From NCBI RefSeq assembly GCF_030604785.1, contig NZ_JAUVVF010000007.1, forward strand, positions 1-64,000: a stretch of DNA of 64,000 bases, written 5' to 3'. The position numbers and the translations under genes are program-made. Positions 35,165 to 44,084 of the stretch are shown one piece after another. The stretch comes from Paracoccus sp. (in: a-proteobacteria) (lineage in GTDB: Bacteria > Pseudomonadota > Alphaproteobacteria > Rhodobacterales > Rhodobacteraceae). Numbering within the stretch: position 1 is the first letter of the stretch; each line of letters begins with the position of its first letter. The notes under the pieces were generated by a model that saw only the letters and a program-made list of their open reading frames with translations, was not told the origin of the DNA and searched no databases.

Positions 35165-36489
35165 TCCGCGCCGCCCTTTTCTCGCTGTTCGCGGCCTTCG
35201 CCCTGCCCGTCCAGGCGATCGAGATCCAGGAGGTCACGTCGCCCAAGGGGATCGGCGCATGGCTGGTGCAGGATGACAGCATCCCCTTCGTCGCGGTCGA
35301 GTTCCAGTTCCGCGGCGGGGCCAGCATGGATGCGGCCGGCAAGCGGGGCGCGGTCAACCTGATGACGGCGCTTCTGGAAGAGGGCGCTGGCCCCCGCGAC
35401 GCCACGGCCTTTGCCCAGGCGGTCGAGGATCTGGGCGCGCGCCTGTCCTTTTCGGCGGGCGACGACACGGTGAATGTCAGCCTGCGCAGCCTGACCGAGA
35501 CGCGCGACGAGGCCGCCTCGCTTCTGGCCGAGGCGCTGAGCCAGCCGCGCTTCGACGATGCCGCGATCGAGCGCGTCCGCGCGCAGGTGCTGGCGGTGAT
35601 CCGGTCCGAGGCCAACAACCCCAACGCCCTTGCGGCGCAGGAGCTGGCGCGGCAGGCCTGGGGCGAGCATCCTTACGGCAGTTCGGCCAATGGCACGGCG
35701 GCCAGCGTCGAGGCGCTGACCCGCCCGGATCTGGTGGCGGCCAAGAACCGGGTTCTGGCGCGCGACCGGGTGGTGGTCGGCGCGGCGGGCGACATCTCGG
35801 CCGAGGAGCTGGGCCTGTTGATCGACAAGGTTCTGGCGGGCCTGCCCGAGCAGGCCACCGCCCCCCTGCCCGACCCGGTCGAGCCTGCGCTGACCAGCGG
35901 CGTGACCGTCATCGACTGGGACAGCCCTCAGACGGTGGTCAGCTTCGCCGGGCCGGGCATCGCCATCGACGATCCCGATTACTTCGCGGCCTTTCTGGCC
36001 AACCACATCCTGGGCGGCGGCGGGTTCAGTTCCCGCCTAATGGAGGAGATCCGCGAAAAGCGCGGTCTGACCTATGGGGTCGGCACCGGGCTGTCGACCG
36101 GGCTTTACGGCCAGACCTGGCGCGGCGGCATGGCCAGCGCCAATGCCACCGTGGCCGAGGCGGTCGAGCTGATCCGCGCCGAATGGGCGCGCATGGCCGA
36201 GGGCGTGTCCGAGGACGAACTGGCCAATGCCAAGACCTATCTGACGGGCGAATACGCGCTGCGCTTCGACGGGAACGGGCGGATCGCCTCAATCCTGGCG
36301 GGCATGCAGCTGATCGGGCTGCCGGTCGATTACATCGAGACCCGCAACGACCGCGTCGAGGCCGTGACCGCCGAGGATGTGCGCCGCGTGGCGGGCGAAT
36401 TGCTGGACCCTGACCGGCTGCGCTTCGTGCTGGTCGGGCGGCCCGAGGGGATCGAGGCCGACGACGACCTGCCGCTGGCGGCGGAATAG
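35161..36489 (+). CDS. M16 family peptidase-like protein, non-catalytic partner
   Basis: A 442-residue exported protein with signal MIRAALFSLFAAFALPVQA. It has the M16 fold (VEFQFRGGASMDAAGKRGAVNLMTALLEEG, GLTYGVGTGLSTG) but at the position of HxxEH it reads NLMTALLEEG, so the zinc site is lost. This is the usual pairing of an active and an inactive M16 subunit. It overlaps the catalytic partner by 4 bases (ATGA) and is surely co-translated. A GC-rich hairpin run follows the stop. Confidence 0.92.
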   Translation: MIRAALFSLFAAFALPVQAIEIQEVTSPKGIGAWLVQDDSIPFVAVEFQFRGGASMDAAGKRGAVNLMTALLEEGAGPRDATAFAQAVEDLGARLSFSAGDDTVNVSLRSLTETRDEAASLLAEALSQPRFDDAAIERVRAQVLAVIRSEANNPNALAAQELARQAWGEHPYGSSANGTAASVEALTRPDLVAAKNRVLARDRVVVGAAGDISAEELGLLIDKVLAGLPEQATAPLPDPVEPALTSGVTVIDWDSPQTVVSFAGPGIAIDDPDYFAAFLANHILGGGGFSSRLMEEIREKRGLTYGVGTGLSTGLYGQTWRGGMASANATVAEAVELIRAEWARMAEGVSEDELANAKTYLTGEYALRFDGNGRIASILAGMQLIGLPVDYIETRNDRVEAVTAEDVRRVAGELLDPDRLRFVLVGRPEGIEADDDLPLAAE

Positions 36490-36543
36490 CCGGCCCTGCG
36501 GGCCGGCGGTGGCGCCGCGGCCGGCACGCCGGCCGACCGCGGC
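36489..36543. other. Tandem GC-rich hairpins after the M16 pair
   Basis: GCCGGCCC (36489-36496) pairs with GGGCCGGC (36500-36507), and GCCGCGG (36513-36519) pairs with CCGCGGC (36537-36543) around an inner CCGGC/GCCGG. No T-run follows. It may serve as an mRNA-end structure between the peptidase pair and mutL. Confidence 0.5.
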
Positions 36544-36609
36544 GCGGTCGCGCGGCTGGTCGGGGCGAATCTCTGGCAGGCAAGCGGGCGAGATGCTAGA
36601 TATGGGGGC

Positions 36610-38439
36610 ATGAACACGCACGCCCCCAATATCCGGCCCGATGACCGACCCGTCATCCGGCAGCTGGACGAGGCCACGGCCAACCGCATCGCAGCGGGCG
36701 AGGTGGTCGAGCGTCCGGCCTCGGCGGTCAAGGAGCTGGTCGAGAATGCGCTGGATGCGGGTGCAAGCCGCATCGACATCGCTATCGAGGAAGGCGGGCG
36801 CCGCCTGATCCGCGTGGTCGATGACGGTTGCGGCATGACGGCGGACGACCTGCCGCTGGCCCTGTCGCGCCATGCGACCAGCAAGATCGACGGCAGCGAC
36901 CTGCTGGCGATCAACAGCTTCGGCTTCCGCGGCGAGGCGCTGCCCTCGCTTGGCGCGGTGGGGCGGCTGGTCATCACCTCGCGCGCGCGGGGGGCGGATG
37001 CCGCCCAGATCGCCATCACCGGTGGGCGCGTCGCGCCGGTGCGTCCTGCGGCGGGCAATCCCGGCACTGTTGTCGAATTGCGCGACCTGTTCTTTGCCAC
37101 GCCCGCCCGGCTGAAGTTCCTGCGTTCGGACCGCGCCGAGACGCAGGCCGTCGCCGAGACCGTGCGCCGCCTTGCCATGGCCGAACCCTTTGTCGGCTTC
37201 ACGCTGACCGCCGACGGGCGCGAGATCTTTCGTGCCGATGCCGAACAGGGCGAGCTGTTCGGCGCGCTGACCACCCGGCTCACGCGGATCATGGGCGCGG
37301 ATTTCATCGACAACGCCCTGCCGCTGGACGCGACGCGGGATGAGGTCACGCTGACCGGCTTTGCCGCGCTGCCGACCTATTCGCGGGGGGCGGCGGTGGC
37401 GCAGCATGTCTATGTGAACGGGCGCCCGGTCCGCGACAAGATGCTGACCGGGGCCTTACGGGCGGGCTACATGGATGTGCTGGCGCCGGGGCGCCATCCG
37501 GCGGCGGTGCTGTATCTGACCTGCGATCCGCAACTGGTCGATGTGAACGTCCACCCCGCCAAGGCCGAGGTCCGGTTCCGCGACCCGCAGGCCGCGCGCG
37601 GGCTGGTGGTCAGCGCGCTGCGACATGCGATGGCGGGGGCGGGGCACCGCGCCTCGGCCACGTTGGGCACGGCGGTGGCGGATGCGTTCCGCCCCGAGAC
37701 GCCCGCGACCCACACCCCCCGGACATGGCAGGCGCCGCCGCCCTCGGCCCCGGCGATCCGGGCTGCGCAAGAGGCGCAGGCGCCGCTGCTGGCGTCGGGC
37801 TTTGCCGAGGCCAGCGCCTCGGCCCGGCTGGAGCCGGTGACCGAGGCCCCGGCGCATGCGCCCCTGGGTGCGGCGCGCGCGCAGATCCACGAGAATTACA
37901 TCATCGCCCAGACGGCCGACGGGATGATCATCGTCGATCAGCACGCCGCCCATGAACGGCTGGTCTATGAGCGGCTGAAGGCGCAGGCCGCCAGCCGCAG
38001 CATCACGACGCAGGCGCTGCTGATCCCCGAGATCGTCACCCTGTCCGAGGCCGACGCGACCCTGATCCTGTCGCTGGCCCCCGATCTGGCCGAGCTGGGG
38101 CTGGTGATCGAGCCTTTCGGCCCCGGCGCCATCGCGATCCGCGAAATGCCCGCGCTGCTGGGCCGTCTGGACGGGACGGCTCTGATCCGCGACATCCTGG
38201 ACGATCTGGCCGATCAGGGCGTGTCCGACCGGCTGCAGGCGCGGATCGACGCGGTCCTGTCCTCGATGGCGTGCCACGGGTCCGTGCGGTCGGGCCGCCG
38301 GATGAGCGCGGACGAGATGAACGCCCTGCTGCGCGAGATGGAGCGCACCCCCCGGTCGGGTCAGTGCAATCACGGCCGCCCCACCTGGGTCCGGCTGGGT
38401 CTGTCGGATATCGAGCGCCTTTTCGGCCGCAAGGATTGA
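36610..38439 (+). CDS. mutL: DNA mismatch repair protein MutL
   Basis: Couples mismatch recognition by MutS to strand incision. The 609-residue product has the GHKL ATPase (IAAGEVVERPASAVKELVENALDAGA compressed motif I, DDGCGM, HATSKI, GFRGEALPSL) and the DNA-binding fold (VNVHPAKAEVRFRD). The C-terminal domain carries the metal-dependent nuclease motifs VDQHAAHERLVYE and ACHGSVRSGR and the end CNHGRPTWV, so MutL itself is probably the endonuclease, as in most bacteria lacking MutH. Start ATG 36610 is 120 bases after the M16 gene. Confidence 0.96.
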   Translation: MNTHAPNIRPDDRPVIRQLDEATANRIAAGEVVERPASAVKELVENALDAGASRIDIAIEEGGRRLIRVVDDGCGMTADDLPLALSRHATSKIDGSDLLAINSFGFRGEALPSLGAVGRLVITSRARGADAAQIAITGGRVAPVRPAAGNPGTVVELRDLFFATPARLKFLRSDRAETQAVAETVRRLAMAEPFVGFTLTADGREIFRADAEQGELFGALTTRLTRIMGADFIDNALPLDATRDEVTLTGFAALPTYSRGAAVAQHVYVNGRPVRDKMLTGALRAGYMDVLAPGRHPAAVLYLTCDPQLVDVNVHPAKAEVRFRDPQAARGLVVSALRHAMAGAGHRASATLGTAVADAFRPETPATHTPRTWQAPPPSAPAIRAAQEAQAPLLASGFAEASASARLEPVTEAPAHAPLGAARAQIHENYIIAQTADGMIIVDQHAAHERLVYERLKAQAASRSITTQALLIPEIVTLSEADATLILSLAPDLAELGLVIEPFGPGAIAIREMPALLGRLDGTALIRDILDDLADQGVSDRLQARIDAVLSSMACHGSVRSGRRMSADEMNALLREMERTPRSGQCNHGRPTWVRLGLSDIERLFGRKD

Positions 38440-38484
38440 CCCGCGCCGCCCTCGGCGCGACACTGGCGCGAAGGGAGGTGCGAC

Positions 38485-38856
38485 ATGCTGCAAATCGCCA
38501 CCGACAAGATCGCCCATGTGATCATCCGCGCCCGCGACTATGACAGCGGGGTCAATCCCTGGGCCCATCAGGGCAGCCGTCGCCAGCACGGCACGCGCAC
38601 GGAACTGCACGATTTCATCGATTCGATGAACGATGACGAACAGGCCAGCCTTGTCGCGGTCATGTGGATCGGCCGCGAAAGCTTCGAGCCCGAGGAACTG
38701 GCCGAGGCCATCGCCACCGCCCGCGCCGAACGGACCACCCCCACCGCCGATTACCTGATGGGAGAGCCGCGTCTGGCCGATCTGCTGGAGGCCGGGCTCG
38801 AGGCGCTTGGCATCTCGCCCGAGGATGTCGAGGACGCGCTGCAGAAGCCCGTCTGA
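38485..38856 (+). CDS. DUF3775 protein
   Basis: A 123-residue acidic protein with unknown function. It matches DUF3775 by ELHDFIDSMNDDEQASLVAVMWIGRE (about 38-63) and AEAIATARAER with the TADYLMGEPRLADLLEAGLEAL C terminus. No catalytic motif is seen. The start follows AGGGAGG with a 6-base spacer. It lies 45 bases after mutL and ends in a hairpin terminator. Confidence 0.88.
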   Translation: MLQIATDKIAHVIIRARDYDSGVNPWAHQGSRRQHGTRTELHDFIDSMNDDEQASLVAVMWIGRESFEPEELAEAIATARAERTTPTADYLMGEPRLADLLEAGLEALGISPEDVEDALQKPV

Positions 38857-38862
38857 CGCAAG

Positions 38863-38887
38863 AACCCCGCCCGGACGGGGCGGGGTT
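38863..38887. terminator. Hairpin between convergent genes
   Basis: AACCCCGCCC (38863-38872) pairs with GGGCGGGGTT (38878-38887), a perfect 10-bp stem with a short loop, ending in TT. It lies 7 bases after the DUF3775 stop and 23 bases from the sugar dehydrogenase stop on the other strand; it may stop both transcripts. Confidence 0.7.
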
Positions 38888-38910
38888 CGGATCATGTCGC
38901 CATAGCCCGA

Positions 38911-40137
38911 TCAGCCCTCGGGCGTCAGGCGGATCAGGGCGCCGTTTTCGTGGTCGGTGATGACCATCAGCGCACCATCGCTGGCGACCTCGATCTCGCG
39001 CACGCGGCCGATGCCTTCGGCATAACGCTGCTCGCCGGTGACGCGGCCATCCTCGATCGTCAGGCGGATGATGTCCTCGCTCTGAAGGCCGCCGATCAGG
39101 GCGTCGCCCTGCCAATCGGCGAACATGTCACCCTCGTAGAAGGCCATGCCGCTGATCGCGGGCGAGGGGTCCCAGTAATAGACGGGCTGCTCCATGCCTT
39201 CCTGCGCGGTCAGGCCCTCGTTCACCTCGGGGCCGGCATATTCGACGCCATAGGTGATGACCGGCCAGCCGTAATTCACGCCCGGCTGGATCAGGTTCAG
39301 CTCGTCCCCGCCGCGCGGGCCGTGTTCGTTGAACCAGATGTTGCCTTGCGGATCGATGGCGCCGCCCTGGATGTTGCGGTGGCCCATCGACCAGATCTCG
39401 GGCAGCGCGCCCTCGATCCCGGCGCCGGCGGGGCTGCCATCCTCGCCGTTGATGCGGATCACCTTGCCAAGCGTCGATTGCGGGTCCTGCGCATATTCGC
39501 GCGGCTCGGGGTCGGACCGCTCGCCCAGACCCACGATCAGATGCCCCTCGTCGTCAAAGAGGATGCGGGCGCCGAAATGCTTGGTCGATTCCCAGGCGGG
39601 CACCTGCTGCCAGATGCGTTCGACCTCTTCCAGCGCGGTGGCGTCCTCGTTCAGGATGCCGGTGGCGATGGCGGTGGTGTTCTCGCCGTCCTCCAGCGGC
39701 TCGGCATAGGTCCACCAGACGCGGCGGGTCTGCTCGAAATCAGGGGCGATGGCGACATCATGCAGACCGCCCTGATCGCGGGCATCGACCTCGGGCAGCC
39801 CCTCGATCGGGTCCGAGACCTCTCCGTCCGGGGTGATGACGCGCATCCGGCCCGGACGTTCGGTCACAAGCCAGTTGCCGTCGGGCATCTCGACCAGACC
39901 CCAGGGATGTTCCAGCCCGTCGGCGATCACCTCCTGCGCCAGGGTCAGGTCGTCCTCGATCACCGGGGCGCGGGTCTGGCCCTCGAAGGCCGGGGTCTGG
40001 CCGAATTCCGCGCCATGCGGCGGAGCGTCGTTGAAATCCTGGGCGAAGGCCGCCCCGGCCAGAAGCCCGGTCCCTGCGGCAAGTGCCAGCGTGCTGATCG
40101 TCAGGCTCGGAGCCTTGGGGCGCGCATTCGTCGTCAT
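38911..40137 (-). CDS. PQQ-dependent aldose sugar dehydrogenase-like protein (exported)
   Basis: A 408-residue six-blade beta-propeller of the Asd/YliI type. A signal peptide (MTTNARPKAPSLTISTLALAAGTGLLAGAAFA, cleaved near residue 33) is followed by GLEHPWGLVEMPDGNWLVTERPGRMR, LHDVAIAPDFEQ with the catalytic His, GLGERSDPEP, GHRNIQGGAIDPQGNIWFNEHGPRGGDELNLI and YWDPSPAISGM. These are the family signatures of soluble quinoprotein dehydrogenases. PQQ genes are not in the window. ATG 40137 is chosen because it starts the signal peptide; an earlier in-frame start is 51 bases upstream. Confidence 0.9.
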   Translation of the reverse strand: MTTNARPKAPSLTISTLALAAGTGLLAGAAFAQDFNDAPPHGAEFGQTPAFEGQTRAPVIEDDLTLAQEVIADGLEHPWGLVEMPDGNWLVTERPGRMRVITPDGEVSDPIEGLPEVDARDQGGLHDVAIAPDFEQTRRVWWTYAEPLEDGENTTAIATGILNEDATALEEVERIWQQVPAWESTKHFGARILFDDEGHLIVGLGERSDPEPREYAQDPQSTLGKVIRINGEDGSPAGAGIEGALPEIWSMGHRNIQGGAIDPQGNIWFNEHGPRGGDELNLIQPGVNYGWPVITYGVEYAGPEVNEGLTAQEGMEQPVYYWDPSPAISGMAFYEGDMFADWQGDALIGGLQSEDIIRLTIEDGRVTGEQRYAEGIGRVREIEVASDGALMVITDHENGALIRLTPEG

Positions 40138-40241
40138 CGTGGTCCTCCATTCCGTCTGGCTGTGTCGGGGACCGAACATCCCCTGCACGGAATGCGTTCC
40201 GCGAAACGGTTCACGAAGGCGTCAGGGGCGGGAACCGCGCG

Positions 40242-41291
40242 TCAGCGGGGCCGGTGCTGTTCGAACAGGGCCTCGGCCCGCGCCCAGGGGGCGGTGAAGG
40301 CGTCCAGCTCCTCCAACACGGGCAGCAGCTGCGCCGCATAATCCTCCGAGCTTTCCAGCGGCAGCATCGAGGGCAGGTTGTCGATGGCCATGACATCCAG
40401 AACCGGGCTGTCGGCGACGCGCAGCACGGGTGCGTCCCAATCGGTCGTCCGGTCATAGACCTTGATCGGAGAGAATTCGCTGGTCGGGTCGCAGGCCACA
40501 TCTCCGATCACCGCCAGCGCGCGCGGCGCGGTGATGGCGGATCGCGGCACGAAGACCGGGGCGCCCGGCTGGGCGAGGATCGCGTTGATGAAGATGTCGT
40601 GCATCAGCACCTCGGGGAACGGGCCGCCATGCGCGGTCTCGGCCATGTCCCACCGGGTGACGGTCACGCCCATCGCCGTCAGCAGATCGCAGGCGCCGCC
40701 GCCCACCCGGCCCTTGGCACCGATGACGATGGCGCGCGGCCGGGGCCGCCCCGTCGCATCCATCCGCGCCCGCAGATCGGCCAGCAGCGCGTCGCGGCGG
40801 GGCCATGCCCGCACCGGCGGGCAGATCCCGCCCGCCTGCTGCGCGACCCAGGCCGACAGGGACACCGCCGCCCCCGCATAGCCCGCCCAGTAGCCGAAGG
40901 CCGCCAGCCTGCGCCCGGCCTCGTCGGTCAGGTATTCCAGATCCAGCAGCGTCCCGCCCCCTTCGGCAAAGCGCCGCAGCAGCACCTGCCCTGCGGGCTG
41001 GCCCTTGTAGGCATGGCCGAACATGATGTGGCGGTGACGCAGCGGCGTGCCGTCCTCGGGCAGCTCCTTCAGGCCGAAGACGATCGCCTCGGCGGGGGCA
41101 TCGCGCCAGCTTCCCTCGGGGGCGATGGTCGCACCGGCGGCGGCATAGGCATCCGTGGCGATGACGCGGCGCGGGCTGTCCTCGACCGTGACGGCGAAGC
41201 CCTGCACGATCAGGCGGCGCACGCCGTCGGGCGTGATGCCCACGCGATCCTCGTTCGGCCGGCTCTCGGCCCTGACCCACAGATGCGTCAT
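40242..41291 (-). CDS. Saccharopine dehydrogenase-like protein (alanine dehydrogenase fold)
   Basis: A 349-residue NAD(P)-dependent oxidoreductase of the AlaDH/saccharopine family. The N-terminal segment HLWVRAESRPNEDRVGITPDGVRRLIVQGFAVTVED is typical, and the Rossmann motif is VIGAKGRVGGGACDLLTAMG. The family name in bacteria is saccharopine dehydrogenase (lysine-forming), but the physiological substrate here is unsure because the lysine route via DAP (dapD) is present. ATG 41291 is chosen over an upstream alternative because family members begin MTHLWVR. Confidence 0.85.
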   Translation of the reverse strand: MTHLWVRAESRPNEDRVGITPDGVRRLIVQGFAVTVEDSPRRVIATDAYAAAGATIAPEGSWRDAPAEAIVFGLKELPEDGTPLRHRHIMFGHAYKGQPAGQVLLRRFAEGGGTLLDLEYLTDEAGRRLAAFGYWAGYAGAAVSLSAWVAQQAGGICPPVRAWPRRDALLADLRARMDATGRPRPRAIVIGAKGRVGGGACDLLTAMGVTVTRWDMAETAHGGPFPEVLMHDIFINAILAQPGAPVFVPRSAITAPRALAVIGDVACDPTSEFSPIKVYDRTTDWDAPVLRVADSPVLDVMAIDNLPSMLPLESSEDYAAQLLPVLEELDAFTAPWARAEALFEQHRPR

Positions 41292-41356
41292 AGCGTCCCC
41301 CTTTTGGCTGCCGGTCAATCTGTAGGTCAGCCGGGGACAGGCGGCAACCCGGCCCG

Positions 41357-42007
41357 TCAGAAGGGCGCGGGGCTGGAAAAGCCCAGCACCTCGCCGCTGT
41401 CGGGATGGCGCAGGCGCAGGCTTTCGGCATGCAGCATCAGCCGGGGATGATCCGCCGCCGCGCCCGAGGCGTAAAGCGGATCGCCCAGGATCGGATGCCC
41501 GGTCTCGGCCATGTGGACGCGCAGCTGATGGCTGCGGCCGGTGACGGGAATCAGCCGCACGCGCGTCTCGGCATCATCGGCCCGGATCACCCGCCAGTCG
41601 GTCTGGGCGGGACGGCCCTCGGCATGATCGACCTTCTGGCGCGGGCGGTTCGGCCAGTCCACGATCAGCGGCAGATCCACGCGCCCGGTCTTCGGCTCAA
41701 GCCGCCCGGCCAGCCGCGCGACATAGACCTTGCGGACCTGCCGCGTCTCGAACTGGCGCCCCAGATGGCGCTGCGCATGCGGGGTCAGCCCGAAGACCAT
41801 CACCCCCGACGTGTCCAGATCCAGCCGATGCACCAGAAGCACGGTCGGAAAGGCCCCGCGCAGTCGCGCGATCAGACAATCGGCCCGGTCCTCGCCGCGC
41901 CCCGGCACCGACAACAGCCCCGATGGCTTGTCCACGACCAGGATCTCGTGATCGGCATGAAGGACTGTGATCCCGCCTTCGGGGGGCGCATAGACGAAAT
42001 CGCTCAT
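41357..42007 (-). CDS. RluA-family RNA pseudouridine synthase
   Basis: A 216-residue enzyme. The catalytic Asp63 is in HRLDLDTSGVMVFG, the hallmark of the RluA family, preceded by DHEILVVDKPSGLLSVPG and followed by VTGRSHQLRVHMAETGHPILGDPLY. No S4 domain is present, like RluA/RluE-size members; the target uridine cannot be predicted. The start overlaps the stop of the LysE gene by 4 bases, so the two are probably co-transcribed. Confidence 0.93.
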   Translation of the reverse strand: MSDFVYAPPEGGITVLHADHEILVVDKPSGLLSVPGRGEDRADCLIARLRGAFPTVLLVHRLDLDTSGVMVFGLTPHAQRHLGRQFETRQVRKVYVARLAGRLEPKTGRVDLPLIVDWPNRPRQKVDHAEGRPAQTDWRVIRADDAETRVRLIPVTGRSHQLRVHMAETGHPILGDPLYASGAAADHPRLMLHAESLRLRHPDSGEVLGFSSPAPF

Positions 42008-42630
42008 CGCGCCACGAGGCGCAGCGCCAGCCCCGCGAACATCACCGCCGCGATGCGGTTGACCAGACCCAGCCGCTTGCCGATGACCTGCCCTGCCAGC
42101 CCGCCGACGATGCCGTAGCCCATCGTGACCAGCGTGCCGGTAAAGGCGAAGATCAACCCCAGGCCAAGGATCTGCTGCCAGATCGGCCCCCAGGCGGGAT
42201 TGGTGAATTGCGGCAGGAAGGCCAGCATGAAGAGGACGGGCTTGGGGTTCAGCGCGTTCGACAGGAAGCCGCGCCGGATGATCGACCAGACGCGCACACT
42301 GCCCCGCGCGGCGGGATCGACCTCGCCCGCATTCCAGCTCTTCCAGGCCAGCCACAGCAGATAGGCGGCCCCCAGATACTTGATCGCCCGCAGCGCCTCG
42401 GGATGGGCGGCGACCAGCGCGCCCAGACCCACCGTGGCCAGCGTCACATGCATCAGCACGCCCAGACCCACCCCGAACCCGGCCCAGGCCCCGGCGCGCG
42501 GCCCGCCCTGGATGCCGCAGGCGCTGGCGAAGAACACGTCTTGGCCCGGCGCGAAATTCAGGACCAGCCCGCCCAGCACGAAGGCCAGCAGCTGGGCCGA
42601 GGGGATGGCGGCGATCGTTTCCCAGATCAT
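42004..42630 (-). CDS. LysE-family amino-acid exporter
   Basis: A 208-residue inner-membrane protein with about six helices. LysE signature: LNFAPGQDVFFASACGIQGGPRAGAWAGFGVGLG in the first helices and FLSNALNPKPVLFMLAFLPQF mid-protein. The substrate (an amino acid or homoserine-type molecule) is not determined. ATG 42630 is the start with the canonical family spacing; it lies 13 bases after the fRMsr stop, in the same direction. Confidence 0.9.
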   Translation of the reverse strand: MIWETIAAIPSAQLLAFVLGGLVLNFAPGQDVFFASACGIQGGPRAGAWAGFGVGLGVLMHVTLATVGLGALVAAHPEALRAIKYLGAAYLLWLAWKSWNAGEVDPAARGSVRVWSIIRRGFLSNALNPKPVLFMLAFLPQFTNPAWGPIWQQILGLGLIFAFTGTLVTMGYGIVGGLAGQVIGKRLGLVNRIAAVMFAGLALRLVAR

Positions 42631-42643
42631 CGGGACTCCTGCA

Positions 42644-43096
42644 TCAGAGATGGCCGAACACGTCGGCCAGAATGCCTGCCAGCGCCTCGGCGTCGCCTGC
42701 GTCAAAGGCGGCGGGCCGGTCGCTGTCGATGTCCAGCACGCCGATCAGCCGCCCGCCCGCGCCGAAGACCGGCAGGACGATCTCGGACCGCGTGCTCGAG
42801 GAACAGGCGATATGGCCGGGAAAGGCATCGACATCATCGACCAGCTGGACCTCGCCGCTGCGCGCGCAGGCCCCGCAGACCCCGCGCGAGAACGGGATCA
42901 CCAGACAGCCATGCCCGCCCTGATAGGGCCCGATCTTCAGCAGCTCCGGCGCCACCACCCGGTAAAAGCCGGTCCAGTCGAACCGCTCGTCCGAATGATG
43001 CAGCTCGCAGGCCACGGTGGCCATCAGCGCGACCTCGTCGGTCTCGCCCTCGCAAAGCGCCCGGATGCGGGCGCGGATCTCGTCATAATCGCTCAT
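42644..43096 (-). CDS. Free methionine-(R)-sulfoxide reductase (GAF domain)
   Basis: A 150-residue GAF-domain enzyme that reduces free Met-R-SO. Three cysteines, Cys64, Cys74 and Cys98, have exactly the spacing (10 and 24) of the catalytic triad Cys91/Cys101/Cys125 of the yeast enzyme. Surrounding motifs GPYQGGHGCLVIPFSRGVCG, DVDAFPGHIACSSSTRSEIV and GRLIGVLDIDSDRP fit too. The start ATG 43096 is upstream of LysE by 13 bases in a minus-strand run. It faces the divergent DUF2478 operon across a repeat. Confidence 0.93.
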   Translation of the reverse strand: MSDYDEIRARIRALCEGETDEVALMATVACELHHSDERFDWTGFYRVVAPELLKIGPYQGGHGCLVIPFSRGVCGACARSGEVQLVDDVDAFPGHIACSSSTRSEIVLPVFGAGGRLIGVLDIDSDRPAAFDAGDAEALAGILADVFGHL

Positions 43097-43130
43097 TCCC
43101 CCTGAATACGCCCGGCCGCGGAAACAGGAA

Positions 43131-43202
43131 AGCCCGCCCCTTTGCCTTGGTGAAAATATCCCGGGGGGAGTCCCCGCACGGGGACGGGGGGCAGCGCCCC
43201 CC
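43131..43202 (+). repeat. Dispersed palindromic repeat, copy B
   Basis: AGCCCGCCCCTTTGCCTTGG, then AAAATATCCCGGGGGG, then two hairpins: GTCCCC loop GCAC GGGGAC, and GGGGGGC loop AGC GCCCCCC (ending 43202). Same order as copy C (52450), differing only in the first hairpin's arms, which change in a compensatory way. It lies between divergently read genes here, so it is not only an end-of-gene signal. Confidence 0.85.
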
Positions 43203-43210
43203 TTGACCCG

Positions 43211-43250
43211 CTCTGGCACAAGAGCCCGCCTTCTGGCAAAAGAAGCCCGC
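43211..43250. repeat. Imperfect tandem 20-mer with small palindromes
   Basis: CTCTGGCACAAGAGCCCGCC (43211-43230) and TTCTGGCAAAAGAAGCCCGC (43231-43250) are two adjacent 20-base units. Each starts with a 14-base inverted repeat (CTCT..AGAG and TTCT..AGAA) whose arms differ together. Upstream of the DUF2478-tusA-mbfA genes (start 43309), so possibly an operator; nothing more is known. Confidence 0.4.
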
Positions 43251-43308
43251 GCGGGCATGGCCTGTCGGGCCGGGGCCGCGCGACCGCGAAAGGACGGCTC
43301 GGGACAGC

Positions 43309-43812
43309 ATGCTGGCATGGTTCGAACTGGATGAAACCGCTTCGCCCGGTCAGGCCGACCGGATGATCGAGACGCTGGCCCAAGACCTTCTGGCCCGGGG
43401 CTGGCGGCTGGCCGGGGCGGTGCAGCGCAATCTCGACCGGGGTGCCGATTGCGCCTGCGACATGGAACTGCATCTGCTGGGAAGCTCCGGCCCTCCGGTG
43501 CGGATCTCTCAATCGCTCGGGCCGGGCGCCTCGGGCTGCCGGCTGGACACGACCGCCCTGGCCGGGGCCGCAGGCCGCGTCGCGGCGGGGCTGGCCGAGG
43601 CCGAGCTGGTGATCCTGCCGAAATTCGGCCGGCAGGAGGCCGCCGGCGCGGGCTTTCGTGATGTCATCGGCCGGGCACTGTCCGAGGGCATCCCCGTCCT
43701 GCTGCATGTGCCGCACCAGCAACGTGCGGCCTTTGCGGAATTCGCCTGCGGAATGGGGTCGCGCCTGGCCCCGGACGGGTTGCGCGACTGGTGCGAGGGG
43801 CTGCGCACATGA
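43309..43812 (+). CDS. DUF2478 protein
   Basis: A 167-residue soluble protein of the DUF2478 family, which has been associated with molybdate and nucleotide-binding; function unproven. It shows LARGWRLAGAVQRN (about 28-41), LILPKFGRQEAAGAGFRDVI (near 101-120) and the usual ending. It heads a tight run: its stop overlaps tusA by 4 bases and mbfA starts 10 bases after tusA. The context suggests sulfur or metal handling. Confidence 0.85.
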   Translation: MLAWFELDETASPGQADRMIETLAQDLLARGWRLAGAVQRNLDRGADCACDMELHLLGSSGPPVRISQSLGPGASGCRLDTTALAGAAGRVAAGLAEAELVILPKFGRQEAAGAGFRDVIGRALSEGIPVLLHVPHQQRAAFAEFACGMGSRLAPDGLRDWCEGLRT

Positions 43813-44075
43813 TTCAGGTCGACGCGCGCGGACTGCTCTGCCCCCTGCCGGTCCTGCGCCTGCGCAAGGCGCTCGAGGGGCTGGCGCCCGGCGACCGGCT
43901 GGTGCTTCTGACCAGCGATCCGATGGCGGTGGTCGATGTGCCGCATTTCTGCGGGCAGGCCGGTCATGTCATGGTGCAGTCGCGCCCGATCGGGGAAGGC
44001 GCGCATGAATTCGTCGTGACGCGGGGCTCTCTGTCGGCCCCGACCGCCACTGACCTCGACCCCGGGAATGGTTGA
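43809..44075 (+). CDS. TusA-type sulfurtransferase
   Basis: An 88-residue sulfur carrier. The active-site Cys11 lies in DARGLLCPLPVLRLRKAL (CPxP motif), then LTSDPMAVVDVPHFCGQAGH. TusA-family proteins relay sulfur for tRNA thiolation or molybdenum-cofactor and Fe-S handling; which job here is not clear. ATG 43809 overlaps the DUF2478 stop by 4 bases. The next gene is the membrane ferritin, so sulfur and iron handling may be linked. Confidence 0.92.
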   Translation: MIQVDARGLLCPLPVLRLRKALEGLAPGDRLVLLTSDPMAVVDVPHFCGQAGHVMVQSRPIGEGAHEFVVTRGSLSAPTATDLDPGNG

Positions 44076-44084
44076 AGACCGAAG